Source: Candidatus Poribacteria bacterium (GTDB taxonomy: Bacteria > Poribacteria > WGA-4E > WGA-3G). From it: a stretch of DNA of 64,000 nt. Each line of letters begins with the position of its first letter. Position 1 is the first letter of the stretch. The stretch is from positions 1 through 64,000 of the forward strand of contig JAAXGN010000068.1 of assembly GCA_012267415.1 (NCBI GenBank), written 5' to 3'. Shown piece by piece: positions 19,609 to 27,854 of this stretch. The notes below the pieces were generated by a model. It ran no database searches. It saw nothing but the letters and a program-made list of their open reading frames with translations, and was not told the origin of the DNA. Both the position numbers and the translations under genes were made by a program.

Positions 19609-21027
19609 ATGCAAATGCATGTTGGTGGAGAATGGATTGACAAGTCTAACAAAATCGATGTCCTGAGTCCCTTTGATGGTTCAGTTGTTGATACTGTCCC
19701 TAAAGGTGACGCAAGCGACGTTGAAACTGCTATACGGACCGCAGAACGCGGTGCGAAAATCATGGCAGAGATGACAGGATATGAACGTTATGAAATCTTG
19801 CGTAAAGTCGCAGATTTAATGGTGGAAAAAGTAGATGAACTAGCTGAAGTTATAACACGTGAAGAAGGTAAGATAATCGCTGAAGCGACCGGTGAAGCAT
19901 CGCGCGCATCAGAAATTATTGCACTATCAGCAGAAGAAGCAAAACGTGTTACGGGTGAAACTATTCCTCTTGAAGGTGCGCCTGGTGTGAAAAACAAGAT
20001 GGGTTTTACCGTGCGTGTTCCGTGTGGCATCGTTGTCGGCATCAGTCCTTTCAACTTTCCTTTACACCTTGTATGTCACAAAGCTGGTCCGGCGATTGCG
20101 GGTGGCAATGCGATCATCATCAAACCTGCGACAGATACACCCCTCTCCGCACTAAAATTAGTTGAACTTTTCTTAGAAGCAGGAACACCACCAGAAGCCA
20201 TACAGTGTGTTACAGGTCCAGGTGGAGAAATCGGAGATGCGCTTTGTGAAGACAGACGTGTTCGCAAAATTACCTTTACAGGTAGCCGTGATGTTGGTGA
20301 ACATATCTGTAAAGTTGCAGGATTGAAACGGGTTACGATGGAGCTCGGTTCAAATTCACCGCTCATTGTCATGCCCGATGCTGATCCAGAAAAGGTGGCA
20401 AAAGCAGCTGCGGCATCTGGGTACTCTAATGCTGGACAGGTATGTATCTCTACACAACGCGTCATTGCACACGAGAAAATCTACGGAGATTTCTTAGATG
20501 CATTCCAATCAGAAGTATCCCAGATTGGTATCGGCAATCCTTTAGAAGAGGGTGTTCGGATGGGCCCGATGATTCGCGAAGGTGATGCTACTCGTGTCGC
20601 TGAATGGATTCAGGAGGCGGTTTCAGATGGTGCGGAGCTCCTCACAGGGGGTGATAAGCAGGATCAGTTTGTTACACCAGCAATCCTTGCGAATGTCAAA
20701 CCAGAAATGAAAATCTCTTGTGATGAAGTCTTCGGGCCTGCTGTCGGAGTGACCCGTGTCAACGACATTGACGAAGCAATTGCCTTGGCAAATGACACAA
20801 ACTACGGCTTGAGTGCAGCTATCTTTACGCAGAACGTTGATTGGGCAATGAAATTTGTCCGAGAAGTTGAATCTGGTAACCTCATGGTGAATTGGGGAAC
20901 CCAGTGGCGTGCGGATCTAATGCCGTATGGCGGTGTGAAAGAAAGCGGCATGGGTAAAGAGGGTCCCAAATACGCCATTGAAGAGATGACAGAGTTGAAG
21001 ATGGCAATTTTCCATTTAGAAGGTTAA
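19609..21027 (+). CDS. Aldehyde dehydrogenase (NAD(P)-dependent)
   Basis: 472 residues from the ATG at 19609 (GGAG ten bases upstream); the frame is open ten codons further, but the family alignment begins here with MHVGGEWID. It oxidises an aldehyde to an acid in the cytoplasm. Active-site residues are visible: Asn149 in SPFNFP, Glu245 in MELGSNSP and the nucleophile Cys279 in NAGQVCIS. The coenzyme loop FTGSRDVG is at 223-230. The closest-looking relatives are broad-specificity ALDHs such as those acting on lactaldehyde or succinate semialdehyde, but the substrate cannot be decided. A strong terminator follows 20 bases after the stop. Confidence 0.95.
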   Translation: MQMHVGGEWIDKSNKIDVLSPFDGSVVDTVPKGDASDVETAIRTAERGAKIMAEMTGYERYEILRKVADLMVEKVDELAEVITREEGKIIAEATGEASRASEIIALSAEEAKRVTGETIPLEGAPGVKNKMGFTVRVPCGIVVGISPFNFPLHLVCHKAGPAIAGGNAIIIKPATDTPLSALKLVELFLEAGTPPEAIQCVTGPGGEIGDALCEDRRVRKITFTGSRDVGEHICKVAGLKRVTMELGSNSPLIVMPDADPEKVAKAAAASGYSNAGQVCISTQRVIAHEKIYGDFLDAFQSEVSQIGIGNPLEEGVRMGPMIREGDATRVAEWIQEAVSDGAELLTGGDKQDQFVTPAILANVKPEMKISCDEVFGPAVGVTRVNDIDEAIALANDTNYGLSAAIFTQNVDWAMKFVREVESGNLMVNWGTQWRADLMPYGGVKESGMGKEGPKYAIEEMTELKMAIFHLEG

Positions 21028-21046
21028 GTGAAAACTGTTGTATAGA

Positions 21047-21095
21047 TTCAGACCCACTGTTGGTAGAATCTACAGTGGGTCTGAAACTTTTCTTG
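21047..21095 (+). terminator. Intrinsic terminator after the aldehyde dehydrogenase gene
   Basis: A 14-pair perfect stem (TTCAGACCCACTGT and its complement, 21047-21060 and 21072-21085) with an 11-base loop is followed by ACTTTTCTT. It ends the plus-strand unit. Confidence 0.9.
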
Positions 21096-21105
21096 TTTAT
21101 GTTCT

Positions 21106-21288
21106 CTATTCGTCTGGCTTCGTCCTGTTATCAACAGTTGCATAATAGATTAGACGTTCAAGGTTTCTTGCAATTTCTGCTAAACTCTCGCTCTGAACTT
21201 TAAGAGTTCTGCCGATTTGGAGTAGTTTAACTGCGATAAATACCATAACGATAGTCAGTACTATAATTGCTTGTGTTACTTCATGCAT
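21106..21288 (-). CDS. Small single-helix membrane protein
   Basis: 60 residues. One membrane helix (about 8-25) is followed by an amphipathic or coiled-coil-like segment rich in Leu and charged residues. AGGAG lies nine bases before the ATG, which supports translation. It follows the E1-type gene by 62 bases on the same strand and may be the last gene of that operon. Not a recognised family. Confidence 0.65.
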   Translation of the reverse strand: MHEVTQAIIVLTIVMVFIAVKLLQIGRTLKVQSESLAEIARNLERLIYYATVDNRTKPDE

Positions 21289-21323
21289 TGAATTGTTTCT
21301 CCTAATGCTGACAAATCCTTGAT

Positions 21324-21365
21324 TAGCACCTGCAACCGCACTTCTAGCACCTATAACCGCACTTC
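21324..21365. repeat. 21-bp tandem duplication over the stop codon of the E1-type gene
   Basis: TAGCACCTGCAACCGCACTTC is followed immediately by TAGCACCTATAACCGCACTTC, with two mismatches. The stop codon of the ThiF-like gene lies in the second unit; the matching place in the first unit reads CAG rather than TAG. Confidence 0.85.
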
Positions 21366-22157
21366 ACAAAATTCCTCATAATCCATCAGTTCTGTAATAG
21401 TCGGTTTCTCGCCACACATTGGACATCCATCATCTTGACGCAGTTTGAGTCGCTGAAACTCCATCGTCAACGCGTTGAATAGTAGGAGTGTTCCAATCAA
21501 CGATTCACCAATGTCTAATAGCACTTTGATGGCTTCAACAGCTTGAATTGTCCCGATGATACCGGGTAACACGCCAAACACACCTGCTTCTTGACAACTC
21601 GGTGCTAATCCCTCAGGAGGCGGTTCGCGAAATACGCATCGATAACATGGGCCTTTCCCCGGATAAAGCACAGTAACCTGTCCTTCAAACTGGAATATGC
21701 TACCGTGAACAATCGGCTTCCCGAGCATAACACATGCATCATTGAGGAGATAACGGGTTGGGAAGTTATCGCATCCATCAACAATTAGATCGTATTGTTC
21801 TAAAATTTGGAAAGCGTTCTGTGAATTGATACGTTCATTATAGGGGATGACTTTCACATCGGGGTTCATCTCTGTAATACTGGCTGCTGCGGATTTCGTT
21901 TTCGGTATGCCGATATCACTTGTGCCGTGTAAAATCTGTCGTTGTAGGTTACTCAAGTCAACAACATCATCATCAATAATGCCGAGAGTACCGATACCTG
22001 CGGCTGCGAGGTATACACCGATAGGCGAACCGAGTCCACCTGCACCGATCAGCAACACTTTAGATTCAAGCAGCTTTGTCTGTCCAATTCCACCCACCTC
22101 TTTTAGGATAATGTGTCGACTGTATCGTTCAATCTGTTCATTCGAGAAATTATACAT
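21351..22157 (-). CDS. ThiF/MoeB/HesA-family E1-like adenylyltransferase
   Basis: 268 residues from the ATG at 22157, which has GGAGG five bases upstream; the frame stays open 28 more codons. These enzymes adenylate the C-terminal Gly-Gly of a small ubiquitin-like sulfur carrier. The nucleotide loop GAGGLGSP (38-45), the NLQRQ motif (70-74), Asp128/Asp130 in VDGCDNFPTRY, a zinc site from CYRC (171-174) and CPMC (245-248), and the conserved Cys188 in PSCQEAGV are all present. It lacks the C-terminal rhodanese domain of some MoeB proteins. The upstream gene ends in Gly-Gly and stops one base before this start. Confidence 0.93.
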   Translation of the reverse strand: MYNFSNEQIERYSRHIILKEVGGIGQTKLLESKVLLIGAGGLGSPIGVYLAAAGIGTLGIIDDDVVDLSNLQRQILHGTSDIGIPKTKSAAASITEMNPDVKVIPYNERINSQNAFQILEQYDLIVDGCDNFPTRYLLNDACVMLGKPIVHGSIFQFEGQVTVLYPGKGPCYRCVFREPPPEGLAPSCQEAGVFGVLPGIIGTIQAVEAIKVLLDIGESLIGTLLLFNALTMEFQRLKLRQDDGCPMCGEKPTITELMDYEEFCEVRL

Positions 22158-22158
22158 C

Positions 22159-22737
22159 TTATCCTCCGAGATTGGAGAGAAGTTCAGGAATCTGTTTGTC
22201 TGAATTGGCAGAGACACGCACTGCAAACCGTTCACGTGCATCCTCAGAGGTGCGTTCTATCCGGAAATCATCATCACCATACATCTGTTTCAGTATAGGT
22301 TCAAGGTCTGCTTGAATCGTTCCCGCTGTTTCAGCAGTATTCGGTGCAATGTTCCGATTGTTAATCATAAACAGAATGTCATTTCCGTTGAAATGTATAG
22401 CATTTTCCAATTCCTCTGAGGCTTCAAGCAGTTGACATTTGGAGAGTGTTTCGGAGAGTGCAAGGCGAATCTTCTCTGCGTTATCTCCTTCAACTTCATG
22501 CTTCCTGTTATAGAGGAATCCGGGTTCATGATATGCATTGTCAATGCTATAGTTTTCTTGCTTTAAAATCAATAACACACCGGGTCCGGCATCAACATGT
22601 GAATAGTCGGCATAATTGAGATAATCATCAGAATCTGCCTCTTCCATCCAACGGTTGAAGACTTTGATAAAATTGGCGTAGTTAACTTCACTTTCCTCAG
22701 TAGCAAAAACCTTAATATTGATCTGCTGTAAATCCAT
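22159..22737 (-). CDS. Unknown soluble protein ending in Gly-Gly, coupled to the E1-like gene
   Basis: 192 residues from the ATG at 22737 (GAAAGGAAA about 12 bases upstream); the frame is open 13 codons further. No signal peptide or membrane helix. The composition is acidic and mixed alpha/beta, and the family was not recognised. The protein ends LLSNLGG, and its stop is one base from the ATG of the ThiF-like gene, so translation is coupled. A di-glycine tail next to an E1 enzyme is suggestive of a conjugation or sulfur-carrier substrate, but the protein is larger than a usual ubiquitin-like carrier and the tail could be chance. Confidence 0.8.
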   Translation of the reverse strand: MDLQQINIKVFATEESEVNYANFIKVFNRWMEEADSDDYLNYADYSHVDAGPGVLLILKQENYSIDNAYHEPGFLYNRKHEVEGDNAEKIRLALSETLSKCQLLEASEELENAIHFNGNDILFMINNRNIAPNTAETAGTIQADLEPILKQMYGDDDFRIERTSEDARERFAVRVSANSDKQIPELLSNLGG

Positions 22738-22805
22738 TCGATAAATATGTTTCCTTTCGTAAATATGTACTATCAATGTCTACTTGGGTTATAATATATG
22801 ACAAG

Positions 22806-23063
22806 TTATATTAATGAACTGAGATTTAATTCTCCTATGTTTTGTCCATCAACGCTGACGACTGTTACATCTTGGGCATCTATCCAGAAAACCTTACCCG
22901 CACTATCACAAACGCATACCAAAGCGTATTCACCTTCTTTCACATCGGCGAGCCAGTCACCTCCTAATAGAAAGTGTGGTTTTGAAGATTGGAAAACCCC
23001 AAAACCTGTACCGAGTAAGCAGTAATTCTTTCTAGTTGTATTATGTTTGATAATCGTTGCCAT
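22806..23063 (-). CDS. Small conserved-looking protein of unknown function
   Basis: 85 residues. AGGAAAAAC before the ATG is a good ribosome binding site. The sequence looks like a small beta-rich cytoplasmic domain (GEYALVCVCDSAGKVFWIDAQ region) with no signal peptide. It is first in the minus-strand group with the Gly-Gly protein and the E1-like enzyme, 68 bases ahead of the former. It was not recognised; a role with those neighbours is suggested by position only. Confidence 0.65.
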   Translation of the reverse strand: MATIIKHNTTRKNYCLLGTGFGVFQSSKPHFLLGGDWLADVKEGEYALVCVCDSAGKVFWIDAQDVTVVSVDGQNIGELNLSSLI

Positions 23064-23259
23064 GTTTTTCCTGTTTTGATTTTATATTGTATGTCTCTGT
23101 ATGATTAACAAACCGTTGTTAATATTGAGATGTATTATACTTTATTTTCCTTTAAAAGTCAATAGTTATATAACCCTGCCACTACCTATTGCGATAAAAA
23201 ACATATCGTGTTATACTGAAACATCTATACAACAAACCTATTTGATAGAGATACAGCTT

Positions 23260-24300
23260 ATGTTAAATTGGGGTGTAATTGGTCCGGGTGGAATTGCCCA
23301 TGTTTTCTGTAACGGTATGCGTTTTACTGATTCTGGTAAGATATATGCCGTGGCAAGTCGTGATATTTCACGGGCGGAAAAGTTTGCAGATAATTTCGGT
23401 ATCCCACATCACTACGGAAGCTATGAGGAACTATTGTCTGATAACAATATTGATGCTGTCTATATTTCAACTATTCATCCATATCATGCAGAATGGACAA
23501 TTAAAGCTGCACAAGCAAAGAAGCATGTCTTAGTTGAAAAACCTATCAGTATCAATCATGAAAATGCGTTATCAATGGTCAACGCAGCTAAGGAAAACGA
23601 TGTGTTTCTGATGGAAGCATTCATGTATCGTTGTCATCCACAGATACAACGCATGGTAGAACTGATACAAAATGATGAAATAGGTGAGGTGCGATTTATC
23701 CGTGCATCCTTCGGTTTTCAATCTAATTTCAACCCGCAAAGTAGGTTATTCAATCGGGAAATGGGAGGTGGTGGTATCCTTGATGTCGGGTGTTATTCCG
23801 CATCTATGGCACGCAAAGTTGCAGGCGCAGCTGCAAACAAACTGTTCTTAGACCCTATATCCGTGAAAGCCAACGGGGTGTTGGGACCTACAGGTGTTGA
23901 TCATATCGCAGCGGCTACCTTGAAATTTGAAAACGATATTATCGCTGAAATCAGTACCGCAGTTGCTTGCAATATCGGCAGTAGCGTGACAATATACGGT
24001 TCAGGTGGGACCATCAGCATTCCAAATCCCTGGTTACCCTCATCACCTTGTAGAGGTGCGCGAACACCATTGCCGTTGGATACAACCTTCCCACCAAGTC
24101 AAATCATACTGCGTTCAAATAAACGCGGCGGCGTAACTGAGGTAAGTGTTGAGGTAGACAGAGACCTCTTTACTTATGAAGCAGATATGGTTGCAGACCA
24201 TATTGATGACCGACAAGCACCCGCAATGTCTTGGGATGATACACTGGGGAACATGCAGCTGTTAGATACATGGCGTGAACAAATCGGCTACACTGATTAG
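23260..24300 (+). CDS. Gfo/Idh/MocA-family oxidoreductase
   Basis: 346 residues from the ATG at 23260; the frame is open 53 codons further upstream, but the NAD-binding fold begins at residue 3 and the family length agrees with this start. The Rossmann motif GVIGPGGIAH is at 5-14 and the family EKP motif at 93-95 (catalytic Lys94). C-terminal domain begins near 125 with the usual beta sheet. These enzymes oxidise or reduce sugars, inositols or related polyols with NAD(P). It starts a three-gene plus-strand operon with a TIM-barrel epimerase and a PhyH dioxygenase. Substrate unknown. Confidence 0.93.
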   Translation: MLNWGVIGPGGIAHVFCNGMRFTDSGKIYAVASRDISRAEKFADNFGIPHHYGSYEELLSDNNIDAVYISTIHPYHAEWTIKAAQAKKHVLVEKPISINHENALSMVNAAKENDVFLMEAFMYRCHPQIQRMVELIQNDEIGEVRFIRASFGFQSNFNPQSRLFNREMGGGGILDVGCYSASMARKVAGAAANKLFLDPISVKANGVLGPTGVDHIAAATLKFENDIIAEISTAVACNIGSSVTIYGSGGTISIPNPWLPSSPCRGARTPLPLDTTFPPSQIILRSNKRGGVTEVSVEVDRDLFTYEADMVADHIDDRQAPAMSWDDTLGNMQLLDTWREQIGYTD

Positions 24301-24332
24301 AAGAAATTGGTCAGAACAAGGAAGGAAATATC

Positions 24333-25106
24333 ATGCTACCCATCTGTTACGACCCGTATTCTGGAACATTGGGAAGATTCCAACGTGCAGAAATCTTCCA
24401 ACTCGTCGCGGATGCAGGATATGAAGGTATTAATATACCCGTGAACAACGCATTTCTTGGAGAAATGTCATCAAACGAAATAGCGGATGCAGTCAAACTT
24501 GCTGACAAACACAACTTTGTCGCGCCAACAATCGGCTTTGGGAATCATATCCTAACAACACCACCAAAAAGAGATGAAGCACTGCGGCATTTTGAAATTG
24601 TGTTGGATGTTGCCTGTAGATTCGACGCTGAATTTATCGGTGTTTGGGTTAATCCATCAGAAGGTGTTTCTCGCCAAGATTCACTGGACACGCTTACAGA
24701 TAATCTGTCTAAAATGGTTCCCGCTTGCCAAGAAAACGACCTCAAAATCGCACTTGAATTCCAGAAAGGGTGTCCGCTTGATAACTATCGCGAAGGTATC
24801 GATTTTATAAATGATACAGGTTTGCCTGTTTATCTGACGTGTGATACGTATCACCTATTTAACGATAATGCCAACCCGCACACTGCTGCATTAGCGATGA
24901 AAACGTGTTTAGGGGATGTGCATGTATCGGGAAGTGATCGCGGTGAGCCGGGAGGTGGGAGTTTCGATTTTGAAACGTTTGCTGCAGGATTGAAAGAAAT
25001 CAGTTTTTCAGGACCCCTTGTAATTCAATACAAGATGCAAGATATTGACAGTATAAAACGCAGCCGCGATTTCACATTCAAGTTTAGAGATATGATACTA
25101 AGATGA
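24333..25106 (+). CDS. Sugar phosphate isomerase/epimerase-like TIM-barrel protein
   Basis: 257 residues of the xylose-isomerase-like/AP-endonuclease-2 TIM barrel family. The order of barrel motifs is visible: YEGINIPV, FIGVWVNP, IALEFQ with a metal-ligand Glu, CDTYHLF with Asp and His ligands, and DVHVSGSDRGEPGGGSFDF near the end. AAGGAAGG precedes the ATG, and the gene follows the oxidoreductase by 32 bases. Such proteins isomerise or epimerise sugars or keto-sugars, often working with Gfo/Idh/MocA enzymes. Specificity unknown. Confidence 0.9.
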   Translation: MLPICYDPYSGTLGRFQRAEIFQLVADAGYEGINIPVNNAFLGEMSSNEIADAVKLADKHNFVAPTIGFGNHILTTPPKRDEALRHFEIVLDVACRFDAEFIGVWVNPSEGVSRQDSLDTLTDNLSKMVPACQENDLKIALEFQKGCPLDNYREGIDFINDTGLPVYLTCDTYHLFNDNANPHTAALAMKTCLGDVHVSGSDRGEPGGGSFDFETFAAGLKEISFSGPLVIQYKMQDIDSIKRSRDFTFKFRDMILR

Positions 25107-25145
25107 GACTATATTAGCTCTGGGTAAAAATGGAGAATCTGTATT

Positions 25146-25970
25146 ATGAAGCATACATCACCAGAACGTTGGGCAGAATCCTATATTAATGATGGTTATT
25201 TGATGGTGCCTGATGTAGTGTCCCCTGAAGAATGTGACGAAATAAAGGAAGAAATGCTAAGGATCTTCAGAGGGGAATATGATTGTGCTGCGATTCCTGC
25301 TATGGATGAAACTGCTACGGAGACTGAGATTTTAGATAGGATTATGTGTGTCGGTGAACCCCACGCAATTAGTCCACTTATTCGGAAGTATGTTGAGCAT
25401 CCGAAGGTGTGCGCGATTTTGCAGAAAATTGTTGGTGCACATATACCGTTCTGGGATGGAGGTGTGAAGTGCATGCAATCTATGATGTTAGGTAAAGTAC
25501 CTGGACATACCGGAAATCCTTGGCATCAAGATGAGCACCCTATTCCTACCCGTGATAGATCACTTATTGGCGCGTGGATTCCATTGGATGATGCGACTAT
25601 GGAGAATGGCTGTATATGGGTACTGCCGAACAGTCATCGTTCCGGAGTGATATATGATCGGTTTCCGCACGACAAACGGGATGAGTTTGACAGTTGCTAC
25701 GAAGCAAAGGGATTTGATGATTCAAATGAAATCCCTATTGAGATGACTGCAGGTAGCGTCTTGTTCTTCAACGGATATCTTTTGCATCGTTCAAAGAAAA
25801 ACCGGAGCAATAGTTATCGCCGTGTCCTTGTGAGCCATTACTGCAGTACAGCTACGTGGCTGAGTTGGAAAGGACAACGAAACTATCGGGGTGTATTTGT
25901 CGTTTCTGGTGATGATCCTTATGCTGATGAAGGTTATGTCACCCCTTCTGCTTGGGCACGGTGGGAGTGA
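25146..25970 (+). CDS. Phytanoyl-CoA dioxygenase (PhyH) family protein
   Basis: 274 residues of the Fe(II)/2-oxoglutarate dioxygenase PhyH family, which is often expanded in sponge-associated bacteria. The iron triad is visible: His127-x-Asp129 in WHQDEH and the distal His214 in YLLHRS, with an Arg about 11 residues later (R225) able to bind 2-oxoglutarate. GGAG precedes the ATG by about nine bases. It is the last gene of the oxidoreductase-epimerase operon, 39 bases after the epimerase. Substrate unknown; hydroxylation of a lipid or small metabolite is typical for the family. Confidence 0.93.
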   Translation: MKHTSPERWAESYINDGYLMVPDVVSPEECDEIKEEMLRIFRGEYDCAAIPAMDETATETEILDRIMCVGEPHAISPLIRKYVEHPKVCAILQKIVGAHIPFWDGGVKCMQSMMLGKVPGHTGNPWHQDEHPIPTRDRSLIGAWIPLDDATMENGCIWVLPNSHRSGVIYDRFPHDKRDEFDSCYEAKGFDDSNEIPIEMTAGSVLFFNGYLLHRSKKNRSNSYRRVLVSHYCSTATWLSWKGQRNYRGVFVVSGDDPYADEGYVTPSAWARWE

Positions 25971-25993
25971 ACCGTCAAACAGAAATATGCATG

Positions 25994-26758
25994 TTACACA
26001 AAGGCTTTGAATAGAGCAACATATAGTGCTAAGACCTTCTCTGGGTCAGGACCTGTATAGGCACACTCGTTAGAGATGTATCCTGTAAAACCGATTCGAT
26101 TTAACCATTGAAACATCTGTCTGTACAGTTCAAAGGTTTCAGGTGTTTCCACCTTATGTGTATGGACTGCTGTTATATGAGGTGCAATTCGTGAAAATAG
26201 CGGTTCAATACTACCGCCTTCACATCCCCTGAATTGTGAGTTGAAGACAAAACCAACATTTGGTAGATTCACGGCTTCAATGACTTCCATCGCAGAATCA
26301 GGATCAGTGAAAGAACCATGCATCTCCATAGATACGGTTATACCCTTCTCACCTGCATAGTTCCCAAGTGCCTTTAGTCCATCTGTCACATAACCGACCA
26401 CAGCATCTCTGTTTTCATCGTTATATCTATCTCCCAGAACACGAACATGGTTACAGTCCATATATTCTGCCATGTCTATTACCCTTGTTACACGACGGAC
26501 AGTCTCTTGTCTATCAGACGCGTCTTCTGAATGGAAATTCTGGCAACTTGTCAGGGAAGATATGACGACATTACTTGCATCTACCTCTGATTTGAGTCCT
26601 TCCCATTGGTCTTTAGGTGTATCCCATTCAAATCCATGTTTCTGCTTGTAATCCATAAGCAGTTCTACACCGTGATAACCGGTGTTTTCAGCAATTTCCA
26701 GTATTCGCTTGAGTTCCCATTCTTGACAAGTCTGATATGTGTTTAGCGACCACTTCAT
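25994..26758 (-). CDS. Sugar phosphate isomerase/epimerase-like TIM-barrel protein
   Basis: 254 residues, another xylose-isomerase-like barrel but only distantly similar to the one at 24333. Motifs include YHGVELLMDY near the start, VRVLGDRY, ISMEMHG-like VSMEMHGSF (Glu ligand), and VHTHKVE with metal-binding His near 215. Its ATG is six bases after the VWA gene stop, and the CAGGAGTAA that ends that gene is its ribosome binding site, so translation is coupled. It closes the minus-strand run with the VWA and dikinase genes and converges with the PhyH gene. Confidence 0.9.
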   Translation of the reverse strand: MKWSLNTYQTCQEWELKRILEIAENTGYHGVELLMDYKQKHGFEWDTPKDQWEGLKSEVDASNVVISSLTSCQNFHSEDASDRQETVRRVTRVIDMAEYMDCNHVRVLGDRYNDENRDAVVGYVTDGLKALGNYAGEKGITVSMEMHGSFTDPDSAMEVIEAVNLPNVGFVFNSQFRGCEGGSIEPLFSRIAPHITAVHTHKVETPETFELYRQMFQWLNRIGFTGYISNECAYTGPDPEKVLALYVALFKAFV

Positions 26759-26764
26759 AAATTT

Positions 26765-27835
26765 TTACTCCTGGATCGGTATTGGGTACCAGAGTCCTCC
26801 TGTTTTTGATGTTAATGCTCTATGCGTAAGGTGATTGATTCCAATGACATCCATGGTGATTTTGTTCTCCCAGCATTGGAGCAAAACATCATTAAGATTA
26901 TAGCTACCTTTACTTGCTTCATCTGTCACAAGAACGAATCGTCTTTTTGCATTACTTCGGAATTCTACGCGTCTTATAGCCTTTATGATTGCGTTGTGTG
27001 CGCGTTCGTCTCCGGCTGCAGCAACGACATGCGTTGTCAATAGCTGCTTATATCGTTCAACATCACGTGTGGGTTGATGTGTGATAGTATCGTCTTCAAG
27101 ATACCGGAAGATGACGATACCGAGTTTGAAATCGATCCCCTTCTCTTCAAATACGGTTACCATTGTTGTTAATTGTCTGCCGACAGCGCGTATATTATCA
27201 ATCATACTACCACTTATATCAAGCAGAAAGATGATATCTACTGCACTATCAGGGTCAGTATCTGAAATACTTTCAGCGATACCTGTCAACGCTTCTCCCA
27301 TTTCTCCATCTCTGTCCACAGGTTTAGCAGGTACATCTAATTCTTCTTGTAAGGTATCTAAGTGTTCTTCATCTGTTAACGTTGAAACGGATATTGTAGG
27401 AGATTGCACGCTTGGTACAGCTATAGATTTCCATTCAGGTTTTTTTGTGCTTGTATCTGATAAGCGTGTTTCAGCAAAAGGTAGGTCTGCCTCTGTACCG
27501 AAACCGATTGATGCGTTTTCAGTCGTTACGCGTTGGGTGGCGTCTATCGGTTCAGCATGACTCTGTTTTCTGATTTGGGCAGACTTAGAAGAGACTGGAC
27601 GCCGTTTAGGCATAGAACGTTTCCGTTGACTACTCGTATGAAAACGTCTGACTGTTGTAACTTCTAAAGTGTCGCTGAGCATCGTTTCAGGGAGCATCAT
27701 CGGTTGATACCAGGTGATATAACTCAAACTTATCAGTGCTATTGCGAGTGCGTGTAATGTTACCGATAAGAGAAAGGCGCGCCGAGTTCTTCTACGTTTA
27801 TGTTGTCGTTGGTATGTAAATTCATCAAAAACCAT
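26765..27835 (-). CDS. VWA-domain protein with TonB-like N-terminal anchor
   Basis: 356 residues. A basic N-terminus and one membrane helix (about 20-40) are followed by a low-complexity Ser/Thr/Lys-rich linker of about 150 residues, then a von Willebrand factor A domain from about 198. The MIDAS motif is DISGS (206-210), with a Thr and a later Asp (TDEAS) also present. The anchor-linker design resembles TonB or energizer-type proteins, with the VWA domain in the periplasm. Strong TAGGAG before the ATG. It is 19 bases after the dikinase-like gene and coupled to the epimerase gene downstream. Function unknown; VWA domains bind protein partners through a metal. Confidence 0.88.
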   Translation of the reverse strand: MVFDEFTYQRQHKRRRTRRAFLLSVTLHALAIALISLSYITWYQPMMLPETMLSDTLEVTTVRRFHTSSQRKRSMPKRRPVSSKSAQIRKQSHAEPIDATQRVTTENASIGFGTEADLPFAETRLSDTSTKKPEWKSIAVPSVQSPTISVSTLTDEEHLDTLQEELDVPAKPVDRDGEMGEALTGIAESISDTDPDSAVDIIFLLDISGSMIDNIRAVGRQLTTMVTVFEEKGIDFKLGIVIFRYLEDDTITHQPTRDVERYKQLLTTHVVAAAGDERAHNAIIKAIRRVEFRSNAKRRFVLVTDEASKGSYNLNDVLLQCWENKITMDVIGINHLTHRALTSKTGGLWYPIPIQE

Positions 27836-27854
27836 CTTTCTCTCCTAACGAGGT

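Noticed and set aside
23101-23259. N-terminal extension of the Gfo/Idh/MocA protein
   Set aside because: The added 53 residues precede the Rossmann start and have no family match; the ATG at 23260 gives the normal length.
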